64,000 bases of DNA from Planctomycetota bacterium (GCA_026692665.1 JAPLOF010000056.1:44459-108458), one strand, 5' to 3'. Shown: positions 53,078-62,290, counted from the stretch's first letter. The notes: a model not told the origin generated them from the sequence alone. Translations and numbers: made by a program.

Positions 53078-54106
53078 ATGCTGGCTCTGCTCGCACTCGT
53101 CGGTTCCCTGCTCGTGGCCCCTCAGCACCTCGGTGTCGAGCGGCCGCCGCTGGCGTCCGTGCGCCGCATCGTGCTGACGCACGCAGCCATTCCGGGCTCC
53201 ACGAACGCGCGCACGGCGGAACAGGCCCGTGACCTGGCGCGGGATCTCGGCGCGCGCATACGGGCCGGCATGGACTTCGGGCGACTCGCCGCGGAGTACT
53301 CGAGTTCACCCGACGCCCGCAATGGCGGCGAACTCGGCACGTTCGTGCCCGGCGTGCTCGCCCCGGCTCTCGACGCGTTCCTGTTCACGGCCCGCGAAGG
53401 AGACGTCAGCGAGCCCCTGGAGCTCCCGACCGGTTGGTGCGTGCTCCAGCGCGTGCCGACGAACGCCGCCGTGCTGCGCATCCAGGTGACGGGCGAGGGC
53501 GAGCGGCGGGAGCAGAAAGTCCGCGAGGTCGAGCGTCGCCTGCGCGCGGGCGACGACTTCGCGCTGGTCGCCCGCGAGCTCTCGGACGATGCCACGTCGG
53601 CCGCCCGCGGCGGCCAGTACGCGATCTTCGAGCGCGGCGCGAGCGACACGCTCCTGAAGCGCATGGCCTTCGATGCCCCGATCGGCGCGATCCTCGGGCC
53701 CGTGGACCTCCCGCCGTTCGGATCGAACTGGATCCGGCGCGTTCCACTCGAGGCCGTCGATCCGATCCTCCGCGAGGACCAGTTCGTGCGGCTGTCGGCC
53801 ATCCTGTTCCCATTCGACACGGCGATCGGGGCCGATCCGTTGAAGACTCCCAACGAGGTGGCGGCCAAGAACGTCGCGGATTCCGTGCTGAAGGCGCTCG
53901 ATGCCGGTTCCGACTTCGCGAAGCTGGCGCGCGAGCACACCGGGGACCCCGGCGGGCGCGAGGTCGGGGGCGACCTCGGCTGGATCCACCGCGCGACGCC
54001 GAACCTCCCCGACGCGGTGCGCAATGCGTTCCTGCTCGCGCCCGGGGATCACACCGTCGTCCAGCGCGCTCCCGCCGGTTGGGTGATCCTGAAGCGCGAC
54101 GCTTGA
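53078..54106 (+). CDS. secreted triple-parvulin peptidyl-prolyl isomerase
   Basis: A 342-residue protein with a short signal-like N-terminus (MLALLALVGSLLVAPQ). Three parvulin-like domains follow, at about 27-126, 130-225 and 232-342. The first and third have the typical DFxxLAxEYSxxPxAxxGGxLG and LGWIHRATPNLPDAV patterns; the second is weaker. Such proteins help fold envelope proteins. The neighbours (beta-sandwich repeat protein upstream, GT2 downstream) fit an envelope role. The stop overlaps the GT2 start as TTGA. Confidence 0.84.
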   Translation: MLALLALVGSLLVAPQHLGVERPPLASVRRIVLTHAAIPGSTNARTAEQARDLARDLGARIRAGMDFGRLAAEYSSSPDARNGGELGTFVPGVLAPALDAFLFTAREGDVSEPLELPTGWCVLQRVPTNAAVLRIQVTGEGERREQKVREVERRLRAGDDFALVARELSDDATSAARGGQYAIFERGASDTLLKRMAFDAPIGAILGPVDLPPFGSNWIRRVPLEAVDPILREDQFVRLSAILFPFDTAIGADPLKTPNEVAAKNVADSVLKALDAGSDFAKLAREHTGDPGGREVGGDLGWIHRATPNLPDAVRNAFLLAPGDHTVVQRAPAGWVILKRDA

Positions 54107-54930
54107 GCGCGAACTCGCCGCAGTTCCTCCGTCCGCGCGTCGCGGTCGTGATCCCCGCGCTCGACGAGGAGCGCGCCCTGCCCCACGTGCTCGCCGCGAT
54201 CCCGCCCGCGCTGCACGACGTGGTCGTGGTGGGGGACAACGGATCCCGCGACCGCACGGCCGAGGTCGCGCGCGCCGCGGGCGCGATCGTGGTCCACGAG
54301 CCGCGCCGCGGCTACGGGTCGGCCTGCCTCGCTGCGCTCGACGTCGTGCTCGGCAAGCGCCCGCCGCCGGGCACGGGCGCGCGCGGCGCCGCCCTCCTGC
54401 CCTTGCGCGATCCGGACATCGTCGTCTTCCTCGACGCGGACCTCTCGGATCATCCCGAGGACCTCTGCGCGATCCTGGCTCCGCTCTGCGACGGGACCGC
54501 GGAATTCGTGGTCGGATCGCGCACGCGCGACGAGGCGTCCCGCGCCGCGCTCACGCCTCAGCAGAGGTTCGGCAACGCGCTGGCCTGTTTCCTGCTGCGC
54601 GTTCTGTTCGGAGCCCGCCACACGGACCTCGGTCCGTTCCGCGCGATCCGCGTCGACGCGCTGCGCCATCTCGCCATGCGCGACCGCGACTACGGCTGGA
54701 CGGTCGAGATGCAGCTCAAGGCCCGCGTCGCTCGCCTCGAGGTCGTCGAGGTGCCCGTCCGCTACCGCGCGCGCGTCGCCGGCGAGAGCAAGGTCTCCGG
54801 CACCTGGGTCGGATCCGTCCGCGCCGGCTGGAAGATCCTGGGCTGGATCCTCGGCTGGCGCTTGCGACTCCTCACGGGCGGGGCGCGTATCCCCAGGTTC
54901 CCTCGACCTTCGACCAGCGGAACGAAATGA
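54103..54930 (+). CDS. family 2 glycosyltransferase
   Basis: A 275-residue GT-A transferase starting at a TTG inside the PPIase stop. Motifs: VAVVIPALDEERALPHVLAA, VVVGDNGSRDRT, VFLDADLSDHPEDL, and the DLGPFRAIRVDAL and YGWTVEMQLKARVARLEVVEVPVRY stretches of the dolichyl-phosphate-mannose synthase-like group. It may transfer sugars to a lipid carrier. The terminal 59 bp overlap the convergent lipoprotein gene. Confidence 0.87.
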   Translation: MSANSPQFLRPRVAVVIPALDEERALPHVLAAIPPALHDVVVVGDNGSRDRTAEVARAAGAIVVHEPRRGYGSACLAALDVVLGKRPPPGTGARGAALLPLRDPDIVVFLDADLSDHPEDLCAILAPLCDGTAEFVVGSRTRDEASRAALTPQQRFGNALACFLLRVLFGARHTDLGPFRAIRVDALRHLAMRDRDYGWTVEMQLKARVARLEVVEVPVRYRARVAGESKVSGTWVGSVRAGWKILGWILGWRLRLLTGGARIPRFPRPSTSGTK

Positions 54931-55219
54931 TGTCGAGGATCCAGTCGAACGGGCCGAGGTAGGGGAACGTCACGGTGTCCGTGACCTCCATGTTCGCGAG
55001 GTTCGCGTCGGAGGCGTTCTCGCGCGCGATCAACTGAGCGCCCTTGGGCAGGTCGATCGAGAAGATCGTGAAGGCGAACCCCGTGGAGCGGAAGGTCCCC
55101 GAGGTCTCGGTCGTGCGCTCGAAGGACAGGCTCGAGCAGCCGGGCAGAGCCACGGCGGCGACGACGATCGAGGCCAGGGCGACGGACCGGAAGAGCCTTG
55201 GGCGCGGCACGAACGTCAT
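54872..55219 (-). CDS. small lipoprotein of unknown function
   Basis: A 115-residue exported protein. The lipobox ALPGC puts the lipidated Cys at residue 28. The mature part holds TSGTFRSTGFAFTIFSIDLPKG and ends SKVEGTWGYAPRP. I do not recognise a family. The ATG at 55219 is used; the open frame runs further upstream against the galactokinase gene and is not coding. Its last 59 bp lie antisense to the end of the glycosyltransferase gene. Confidence 0.65.
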   Translation of the reverse strand: MTFVPRPRLFRSVALASIVVAAVALPGCSSLSFERTTETSGTFRSTGFAFTIFSIDLPKGAQLIARENASDANLANMEVTDTVTFPYLGPFDWILDIISFRWSKVEGTWGYAPRP

Positions 55220-55294
55220 GTCGAGACCGTAGCAGAGGGTTCCGGCGCGAGGAAGCACGCGCCGCCGGACCGGCCGGGTGCTACGTTGCCGTGG

Positions 55295-56518
55295 ATGACG
55301 GAGGCGCATCCGACGACGGCCGGGCGCGGCGGCGAACTCGGCCTGGCCGCGGCCCACGCGGGGGCATTCCAGGAGCGCTTTGGGGCGGGCGGCCGGCCGC
55401 GCGTCTTCTTCTCGCCCGGGCGCGTGAACCTGATGGGCGCGCACCTGGACTACAACGGCGGGCCGGTGATGCCGACCGCGATCGACCGTGGGACGTTCGT
55501 CGCGGTGCGGGCCCGGCGGGATACGCGCGTGGCGTTGGCCTCGACGCTCGACGGCGCGCTCGTGGAACTCGACATCGACCGCCTCCCGGCCGCGCGTTCG
55601 GGGCGCTGGGCCGACTACCCGGTCGGAGTCCTGCGCGAGATCCTGGCGCTGGCCGACGCGCAGGGGGCGCGCGGCATCGGGCTCGATGTCCTCTTCGGGG
55701 GCAACCTGCCCGTCGGCGCGGGGTTGTCGTCCTCGGCGTCCATCTGCGTCGGCACCGCGTTCGCGCTCGATGCCGTGTACGGGCTGGGGCTGCCGCGCGT
55801 CGAGCTCGTGCACGCCGCCCTGCGCGCGGAGCGCGGTTTCGTCGGCGTCCAGTGCGGGATCATGGACCCCTATGCGGTCGGCCTGGCGCGTCAGAGCTCG
55901 CTCCTGTGGCTCGATTGCAAGGACCGCAGCAGCGAGTACATCCCGATCGACCACGAGCGCGTCTCGATCGCCGTCGCCGACACGCTCGTGCGCCGCGAGC
56001 TGGCGCAGGGGGCGTTCAACGAGCGCGTCGCGCAGTGCCGTGCGGCCTTCGACGGCCTGCGCCCGCACCAGCCCGACGCGACCTGTCTGCGCGACGTGCG
56101 CTTCGAGACGCTGGCCGCGCACGGCGGCGAGCTCGAACCCGCGTCGGCGCGGCGCGCGCACCACGTGATCCAGGAGGTCGCGCGGACCTTCTCGGCCCGC
56201 GATGCGCTGCGCCGCGGGGACGCGGCCGGATTCGGCGCGGAGATGACCCGCGCCCACGATTCGCTGCGCGAGCTCTTCGAGGTTTCCGTGCCCGAACTCG
56301 ACCGGCTCGTCGAGAGCGCGGTCGCCACGCCGGGCGTCCACGGCGCGCGCCTGACGGGGGCAGGGTTCGGCGGGTGCGCGGTCGTGCTCCTCGAGCGCGG
56401 CGCCGAGGCCGACCTCGCCGCACGGCTCACGCGCGACTACGAGGCCGCGTTCGGGCGCGCGCCCGTCGTCGAGTTCTTCGGCGGGGATCCCGGCCCGCGC
56501 GAGATCCCCTGGAACTGA
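55295..56518 (+). CDS. galK: galactokinase-like GHMP kinase
   Basis: A 407-residue GHMP kinase. GRVNLMGAHLDYNGG near 43-57 is the galactokinase-type sugar motif, the ATP loop is PVGAGLSSSASICVG, and LTGAGFGGCAVVL is the C-terminal motif. In galactokinases the sugar motif reads GEHTDYNGG; here the Glu is Ala49, while His50 and Asp52 remain, so the substrate may not be galactose. The catalytic Asp of the CGIMDPY motif is kept. The gene stands alone, between the divergent lipoprotein gene and a terminator. Confidence 0.85.
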   Translation: MTEAHPTTAGRGGELGLAAAHAGAFQERFGAGGRPRVFFSPGRVNLMGAHLDYNGGPVMPTAIDRGTFVAVRARRDTRVALASTLDGALVELDIDRLPAARSGRWADYPVGVLREILALADAQGARGIGLDVLFGGNLPVGAGLSSSASICVGTAFALDAVYGLGLPRVELVHAALRAERGFVGVQCGIMDPYAVGLARQSSLLWLDCKDRSSEYIPIDHERVSIAVADTLVRRELAQGAFNERVAQCRAAFDGLRPHQPDATCLRDVRFETLAAHGGELEPASARRAHHVIQEVARTFSARDALRRGDAAGFGAEMTRAHDSLRELFEVSVPELDRLVESAVATPGVHGARLTGAGFGGCAVVLLERGAEADLAARLTRDYEAAFGRAPVVEFFGGDPGPREIPWN

Positions 56519-56519
56519 G

Positions 56520-56543
56520 AGCGGCCTGCTCGCGCAGGCCGCT
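56520..56543. terminator. bidirectional hairpin terminator
   Basis: AGCGGCCTG (56520-56528), loop CTCGCG, CAGGCCGCT (56535-56543): a perfect 9-bp stem directly after the galactokinase-like stop and before the convergent stop of the repeat protein. No U-run follows, as is common in GC-rich genomes. Confidence 0.6.
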
Positions 56544-56573
56544 TCCGCGTGATTCCGGGCTGCGTGGCTCGCG

Positions 56574-58751
56574 CTAGCGCGGGTTCACCCCGAGCGCGCG
56601 ACGCGAGCGCTCGATGACGAGCTTGCCGGCCTGCGTCTCGAGGATTCCAGCTCCGAACGCGCTCTCGAGGACGTCCGACGCCGAAGCGAAGCGCTTCGCG
56701 AAGAGGTAGTTCGCGGCCAGGATCAGACGCGCGTCCTCGTCCAGCACGTGATCGCGGAGGTAGGCCTCGGACCAGGCGATGTGGCGGTCGAACTCGGTCG
56801 GATCGGTGTACCAGCCGTGCTTGTCCACGAGCGTCTCCAGCAACGTCGCGTCGAGTTCCAGCGACTTGCGGAAAGCGTAGGCCGCGTAGTGGTAGTCGCC
56901 CGTCGCGAACAGCGCGTCGGACAGGATGAGCCACAGGCTGCCACGCTCGGGCGAGAACTCGACGGCGCGCGCGTAGTGGCGCACCGCGTCGCTGTAGCGT
57001 CCCTCGCGGAAAGCCGTGTCCCCGGCGACGAGGGCTTCGTCGGCCGACGCTTCCAGACCCGCGCGGATCTCGGGCGCGACCTTCGGGACGGCGCCAGCCG
57101 CGGGCGCGTTCCCCGCCGGAGCGACCTCCGGTTCGCGAGCCGGCGCCTGGACGACCACCGGCGGGTCGTAGTCCTCGTAGATCACGGTCGTGTAGATCCA
57201 CGGCGAACTGCACCAGCCCCAGTACGACGAGCTGTAACCCCACGGATAGCCGTAGCCGTAGCCCGGCCAGCCCCACCAGCAGGATCCGTACGGCCAGCCG
57301 AAGCTCCAGCTCCACCACCAACCCCCGTACCAGCACGAGTTCCAGTACCAGCCGTAGCCGCCGTACGGGTCGTAGCAGGGATCCCAGCAACCGCCGTAGT
57401 AGCCGCTGCCGGTGCCGATCACGATGCCGCCCGCGACCGTGCCCGCCGCGTGGCCGGCGTTGCCGGCGGCGCGCAGACGGTGACCGGTCTCGGGATTCGT
57501 GCGCTCGACCTCGCCGGCGCGGCGCTGGCCCGAGGCGACGCGGCCGTCGACGCCGCCCGCGCTCGAGTTCGAGCCCTGGCCTCGCCCGGTCTCGCCGTCG
57601 ATCGTGCGCTTGGCCTGGCCACGCGCGCGCGATCCGGCATCTCCGAGAGGCGTCGGCGTCCCGGGCGAGCTCTTGCGGGCCGCGGTCCCCGTGCGGCCGC
57701 TCGAGAGCCCGGTTCCGCGCTCGCCCGCGGCGGCCTGGGGCTCGCGCGAGCCGGAGTCCTTGCGGGCGTCGGCGCTGGGCACGCGTCCGGCGCCGTTCTT
57801 CTGGCCATCGGCCGCGCCGTAGCGTGCGCGCAGCGAGTCGCCGTTCACGGCCGGGTGGGGCACCGCGTCGCTCGGCCGGGCACTGTCGAGGCCGGCGCGT
57901 GCCAGACGGCCGCTCGAGAGCCCGGCTTCGGGGCCCGAGCGCGAACCCGAGATCGACGGCACGCCGATGCGCGGCGCGCGCACGGCGCCGGAGAGATCGA
58001 CGACCGGGTTCGGCTGCCAAACCCGCGGCTGGTAGGTGGACGGCGTGCTGCGGTCGATGCGCGCCGGATCGATGCGGCCCGATCCATCGACCGCGGGCGC
58101 TCCCCGGTAGTCCCCGCGCGAGCCGGGGCCGTCGAGGCGTGCGCCCGACAGCCCGCCGCGTCCGCTCGCACCCCCGTCGTAGATCCGGCCGGAGGCGTCC
58201 CGCGAGGATCCGTAGCGCGGCGTGGACGAGTTGCCAGCGTCGAGCCTCGGGTCGGCCGACCGGCTCGAGGGCGCGTCGTACCCGGACGTGCCGGGTACCT
58301 CGTGGCGCGGAGCGCTGGGCTGTTCGTACCGCGGTGCGGACGGCTGTTCGTACCGCGGTGCGGTCGGCTGCTCATACCGCGGCGTGCTGGGCTGCTCGTA
58401 GCGCGGAGCGCTGGGCTGCTCGTACCGCGGCTGCGGAGGCGGTTGCGGGGCGGGCTGCGGGCGCGCCTGCGGTGCCGGAGCAGCGTTCCCACGCTGGTAC
58501 GAGGGGCTCGGCGCAGCACGGCTGGTGGTGGGGGTGGACGGGCGCGAAACCGCGGGCGCCGACGGACGTGACACCGAGGGCATCGAGGGGCGCGAAACGG
58601 CCCCCATGGACGGGCGGCTGCCGCCGCCGACGCTGCCTCCGCCCCCCGCGGGGCGGCCCGAGTTCGGGCGCTGCGCGGCCGCGACCGCGGCCAGCGCCAG
58701 GACGCCCAGCAGGCTGACGAAGAGCGTGCGACTCGAATTCGGAGTGACCAT
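56574..58751 (-). CDS. secreted aromatic-rich repeat protein with TPR-like C-terminus
   Basis: A 725-residue exported protein. The signal peptide ends ALAAVAAAQ. Then come Ser/Pro repeats of SRPSxPxV type, Pro/Gln-rich tracts and five perfect-length eight-residue repeats RYEQPSAP (near 108-148). A long Arg/Ser/Gly-rich stretch follows. An extreme Tyr/Trp/Gly block around 450-522 (YYGGCWDPCYDPYGGYGWYW and on) resembles YXWGXW-type domains and contains several Cys. The C-terminal 170 residues hold TPR-like helices (DTAFREGRYSDAVRHYARAVEFSPE). It probably lies in or on the outer membrane. It is convergent with the galactokinase-like gene. Confidence 0.78.
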   Translation of the reverse strand: MVTPNSSRTLFVSLLGVLALAAVAAAQRPNSGRPAGGGGSVGGGSRPSMGAVSRPSMPSVSRPSAPAVSRPSTPTTSRAAPSPSYQRGNAAPAPQARPQPAPQPPPQPRYEQPSAPRYEQPSTPRYEQPTAPRYEQPSAPRYEQPSAPRHEVPGTSGYDAPSSRSADPRLDAGNSSTPRYGSSRDASGRIYDGGASGRGGLSGARLDGPGSRGDYRGAPAVDGSGRIDPARIDRSTPSTYQPRVWQPNPVVDLSGAVRAPRIGVPSISGSRSGPEAGLSSGRLARAGLDSARPSDAVPHPAVNGDSLRARYGAADGQKNGAGRVPSADARKDSGSREPQAAAGERGTGLSSGRTGTAARKSSPGTPTPLGDAGSRARGQAKRTIDGETGRGQGSNSSAGGVDGRVASGQRRAGEVERTNPETGHRLRAAGNAGHAAGTVAGGIVIGTGSGYYGGCWDPCYDPYGGYGWYWNSCWYGGWWWSWSFGWPYGSCWWGWPGYGYGYPWGYSSSYWGWCSSPWIYTTVIYEDYDPPVVVQAPAREPEVAPAGNAPAAGAVPKVAPEIRAGLEASADEALVAGDTAFREGRYSDAVRHYARAVEFSPERGSLWLILSDALFATGDYHYAAYAFRKSLELDATLLETLVDKHGWYTDPTEFDRHIAWSEAYLRDHVLDEDARLILAANYLFAKRFASASDVLESAFGAGILETQAGKLVIERSRRALGVNPR
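58308..58427 (-). repeat. five tandem 24-bp coding repeats (RYEQPSAP)
   Basis: Five consecutive in-frame 24-bp units encode RYEQPSAP, RYEQPSTP, RYEQPTAP and two more RYEQPSAP. A sixth degenerate copy (RHEVPGT) follows. Repeats of this kind can expand or contract by slippage and change protein length between strains. Confidence 0.85.
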
Positions 58752-58923
58752 GGGACCTTGGACCTCGTGCGTGGGGGACCGCGTCGGGTGCCCGCTTCCA
58801 GCAACTGCGGTGCCGCAGGGTCGAACGTACCCCAGACTGGAGTTTCGTGCTGTGGGCGCGGGCGGCCGGTCCTCCCGGGAGGACAGGAGACTCCTCGCCC
58901 ACCGCCTCGAACGCCGGAAGTGG

Positions 58924-60141
58924 TCAGTCGACGGGGACGACCACGACCACGTCCCCATCGGGCTTCTGGCCGTCGAAGCGGACGTAGGCCTTTCCCGCGG
59001 TCGCTCCCGCGGGCAGCCGCGCGGCGACGCGCTTCAGGATGTCGGGCGTGACCGCGGCCAGGCCGCGCACCGAGATGGCGGTCCCGAGGCGATCGGGCAT
59101 CAGGGTGTAGCCCTCGGGCGCGCGATCCGGGACCCGCGCGAGGCGCAGGACCACGGCGACTGGAGAGCCGTCGGCCCGCACCTCGAAGGTCAGCCAGTCC
59201 TCGAGGACCGGCGCCTCGCCTTTCGGCGTGGTGGGCTGCAGGCGCGCGCGCTCGGCGCGGGCCGCGTCCCAGGTCGTCCCGGCCGGGAGCTCGATGCGGC
59301 GCACGCACGCCGGCGGGATGTCGAGGTCCCGCACCCCGTCGACCGGCACCCCGGCGACTCCGCGGCGGTCGGGGGGCACGAAGTACGAATCGACGAAGCG
59401 GGTCTCGAGGTCGACCGCCGTGACCGACTCGCGCCAGGCCAGGGTCGATCCGTTCCAGACCTCGAAGGTCGCGGGCCACGCGCGCGGCGCGTCCGTGCGC
59501 CACGTGATCGCACGGAACGCGTCGTGGAACTCGCGATTCGCCGCGATGTACTCGAGCTCGGCCGGCCGCCGCGGCGTGCCGGCGAGCTTGGCGCGCAGCT
59601 CGTCGCCGTTCGCGAGCACGCACTTGCGGTCGTCGCCCTCGCCGGTCCACGTGCGGTCGTCGGGCCACAGGAACAGCGCGCGGCGCAGCTCGAAAGCCGC
59701 CAGCAACGCGGCGCGGTCCTCGGCGCGGAACTCGACCGACGCGGCCTGGCGCGGCTCGACCGCGAGCACGTGCTGTCCGTACTGGTAGCGCAGCCGCCGC
59801 TGCTCCGTCGCGCCGTCGCGCGCGGCGATCCACCAGCGCACGCGCTCCGGGAAGACGTAGGCCGCGCGCAGGTCGTGCAAGCGGCCGGGCTGCGCTGGAT
59901 ACTCGAGCAGCGAGCGCGACTCGAAACCGCGCAGGCCGGCGATCGGCGCTCGCGGCGGCGGCGGGACGAGCGGCGCGGGCGGGGCCGGCGGAACGGACTG
60001 CGTCGCGGATGCGGGTCGTCCGGGCTGAGCGGGCCCCGCCCCCGGCACCTGCAGTGCTGGCGCGGCCGGCTTCGGCGCGGCCGACGGGGCGGAAATCGCG
60101 AGGATTCCCGCGCAGAGCGCTACGGCAGCCGCGTGGCCCAC
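58924..60141 (-). CDS. exported protein, unknown function
   Basis: A 405-residue protein. From GTG 60141 a signal peptide (GHAAAVALCAGILAISA) and a Pro-rich linker lead to a beta-rich domain with no catalytic motif I know. Characteristic segments are FESRSLLEYPAQP, RWWIAARDGATEQRRLRYQYG, EYIAANREFHDAF and YTLMPDRLGTAI. Start choice: the GTG at 60141 has GAGGAG 8 nt upstream, while the GTG at 60150 has none well spaced. It overlaps the upstream lipoprotein gene by 22 nt and so is translationally coupled to it. Confidence 0.68.
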   Translation of the reverse strand: MGHAAAVALCAGILAISAPSAAPKPAAPALQVPGAGPAQPGRPASATQSVPPAPPAPLVPPPPRAPIAGLRGFESRSLLEYPAQPGRLHDLRAAYVFPERVRWWIAARDGATEQRRLRYQYGQHVLAVEPRQAASVEFRAEDRAALLAAFELRRALFLWPDDRTWTGEGDDRKCVLANGDELRAKLAGTPRRPAELEYIAANREFHDAFRAITWRTDAPRAWPATFEVWNGSTLAWRESVTAVDLETRFVDSYFVPPDRRGVAGVPVDGVRDLDIPPACVRRIELPAGTTWDAARAERARLQPTTPKGEAPVLEDWLTFEVRADGSPVAVVLRLARVPDRAPEGYTLMPDRLGTAISVRGLAAVTPDILKRVAARLPAGATAGKAYVRFDGQKPDGDVVVVVPVD

Positions 60142-61076
60142 TTCGACCACTCCTCTTCGTCGGATCCGTAATTCGTGCCCGACAGCTCGACCATGGACCG
60201 GTAGATCGAGGTCTTGGCCGGCTCCTCGGCCCGGATCCAGGCGCCGACCATCGCGCGCGCGGCCTTGCCGCGCAGCTTGATGTCCTTCGAGGCCAGGAAC
60301 GCCACGGAGCGCGCCGAAGCGGCGGCGGCCAGCGTGGTGGGGTCCGTCATCATGTCGGCGATCGCCTGGAACGACTCGGAGTCGGCCAGCTCGGCCAGCG
60401 CCAGGCAGCAGTGCGCGCGCACCGTCGGGCTGGAATCGAGCAGGCCGATGCGCAGGGCCGGCAGGGCCGAGGGGCTGCGCGCTCCGCTCTTCACGAGCGT
60501 CGAGAGGCACAGGGCCGCGTTAGTGCGCACCTCCTCCGTGTCGCCCATCGTCAGATGCGATGCGATGCGATCGAGCGGCGTGTCCTGGCGGCCGAGCAGC
60601 CACAGGCCGAGCAGCGCCGCGGAGACCACCTGCGGCTCGGGGTCGTCGAGCGCGGCGAGCAGCGGGCTCTGCACCGACTGGTCGCGCGTGAACCCGAGCG
60701 CCGCGGCGGCCACGATGCGATTCGTCAGCGGGCCCGACTCGAGCTGCTCGAGGATCTCCTGACGACGATTGTGCGTCGTCGTCATGATCGTCTTCTCGAG
60801 ATTGCGCGCCTTGGACCGGTCGGTCTCCGATTGCGCGGCCAGGAACAGGTTGTTCCAGGCCGTGATCTCCCGGTCGAGCGACTGGAGGAGCTTCCCGATC
60901 GGTTCCGGGGTGCGCGTCGCCTCCACCAGCTGCGCGATCGGCTGCTCGGGAGCGGTCGACTTCGCGCCCTCCGCGGCCTCGGTGGCGGGGGACTTCTCCG
61001 CCTCGGTGCTGGCGCAAGCCGACGCGAGGGCGAGGAGGAGGGGGACGGCGAGGGGGAGCGCTTGGCGGACCTGCAT
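60120..61076 (-). CDS. HEAT-repeat lipoprotein
   Basis: A 318-residue exported lipoprotein. The lipobox ALASAC puts the lipidated Cys at residue 21. After an acidic linker come helical HEAT-like repeats (ESGPLTNRIVAAAALG, LLAALDDPEPQVVSAALLGL, DSSPTVRAHCCLALAELAD). Protein-binding role in the envelope; no enzyme motif. It is first in a two-gene unit with the exported protein at 58924-60141, overlapping it by 22 nt. Confidence 0.82.
   Translation of the reverse strand: MQVRQALPLAVPLLLALASACASTEAEKSPATEAAEGAKSTAPEQPIAQLVEATRTPEPIGKLLQSLDREITAWNNLFLAAQSETDRSKARNLEKTIMTTTHNRRQEILEQLESGPLTNRIVAAAALGFTRDQSVQSPLLAALDDPEPQVVSAALLGLWLLGRQDTPLDRIASHLTMGDTEEVRTNAALCLSTLVKSGARSPSALPALRIGLLDSSPTVRAHCCLALAELADSESFQAIADMMTDPTTLAAAASARSVAFLASKDIKLRGKAARAMVGAWIRAEEPAKTSIYRSMVELSGTNYGSDEEEWSKWATRLP
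60150..60155 (-). promoter_or_regulatory. ribosome binding site of the exported-protein gene
   Basis: GAGGAG on the minus strand, 8 nt before the GTG at 60141, inside the end of the HEAT lipoprotein gene. Confidence 0.5.
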
Positions 61077-61237
61077 GGGAGCCCTGGACGCTCGTGATCC
61101 ACGCATCTTCCTGCGAGGTCTCGGGACGTGCTCGGGCAGGCCGTAGACTAGCCGGGTGGGGTCGGGTCCACCACGCCGTGGCGCCGCGCCTCGCGCTCCG
61201 GCTCCCGCCCTCCCCCCACCGATCCGCATCCGACCCC

Positions 61238-62290
61238 ATGGCGACCCACATCCTCGATGCGATGGCCCGCGAGGGCTTCGAGGAGATCCTGGCCCTGCAC
61301 GATGCGCGCTCCGGGCTGCGGGCGTTCCTCGCCATCCACGACTCGAGCGCCGGGCCGGCCTTCGGCGGGATCCGGCGCTGGGCGTACGAGGACGAGGACC
61401 ACGCGCTGCGCGACGCGCTCCGTCTGGCGCGGGCCATGACGTACAAGTGCGCGCTGGCCGACCTGTCCGCGGGCGGGGCGAAAATGGTCGTCCTGGATCG
61501 GCCCGGACTCGATGCGTCCGCCGCCTATCGGGCGATCGGCGACCTGGCCGAGCGCCTGCGTGGACGCTGGTACACCGGCCCCGACGTGGGCACTGGGGAG
61601 CCCGAGTTGCGCTCCGTCGCGGCGCGGACCCGCTACGCGACCGATCCCGGCCCCGAGGGCCCGGGACTCCTCGTGGAATCGACGGTCGAGGGCGTCTTTC
61701 GCGGCCTGGAGGCGGCGCTCGTGCACCTGGACGGCGCGGCCGATTTCCCGCGCCGTTCCGTCGTCGTGCAGGGCCTGGGCGAGGTCGGCGCCGGACTCGC
61801 GCAGCGCCTGGCCGAACAGGGCGCTCGGGTGCGGGCGTCGGACCTCGATCACGATCGCGCCCTCGCCGTCTCGCGCGAGCTCGAAATCGAGCTGGTGGAT
61901 CCGGCGACCGAGTTCGACCAGCGCTGCGACGTGTTCGCGCCCTGCGCGTTGGGCGGGATCCTGCACGACCTGACGATCGCGCGGCTGCGTTGCCGCGTCG
62001 TCGCGGGCGGCGCGAACAACGTCCTCGCACGGACGGCGCACGGCGACCGGCTTCACGAGCGCGGCATCCTCTACGCGCCCGACTTCGTCCTGAACGCCGG
62101 TGCCCTGGTGCGCGGCGCCCTGTTCCACCTGGAAGGGCGGCGTGAGCCGATCGAGGAGATCGGCCGGCGGATCGGCGCGACGACGGCCCGGATCCTGGCC
62201 CGGGCGCGCGACGAGTCCATGGCTCCGTCCCGCGTCGCCATCGACGAGGCCGAGGACGTGCTCGCGGAACGGCGCGCGAGCCGCGGTTGA
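61238..62290 (+). CDS. Leu/Glu/Phe/Val-type amino acid dehydrogenase
   Basis: A 350-residue NAD-dependent oxidative deaminase resembling leucine dehydrogenase. The catalytic lysines are in MTYKCALADLSAGGAKMV (Lys70 and Lys82), the substrate loop is TGPDVGTGEPEL, and the NAD motif is VQGLGEVGAGLA. FAPCALGGILHD and GGANNVLA are typical of the group. It would interconvert branched-chain amino acids and their 2-oxo acids. It is shorter than hexameric glutamate dehydrogenases. The gene stands alone, divergent from the HEAT lipoprotein gene. Confidence 0.9.
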   Translation: MATHILDAMAREGFEEILALHDARSGLRAFLAIHDSSAGPAFGGIRRWAYEDEDHALRDALRLARAMTYKCALADLSAGGAKMVVLDRPGLDASAAYRAIGDLAERLRGRWYTGPDVGTGEPELRSVAARTRYATDPGPEGPGLLVESTVEGVFRGLEAALVHLDGAADFPRRSVVVQGLGEVGAGLAQRLAEQGARVRASDLDHDRALAVSRELEIELVDPATEFDQRCDVFAPCALGGILHDLTIARLRCRVVAGGANNVLARTAHGDRLHERGILYAPDFVLNAGALVRGALFHLEGRREPIEEIGRRIGATTARILARARDESMAPSRVAIDEAEDVLAERRASRG

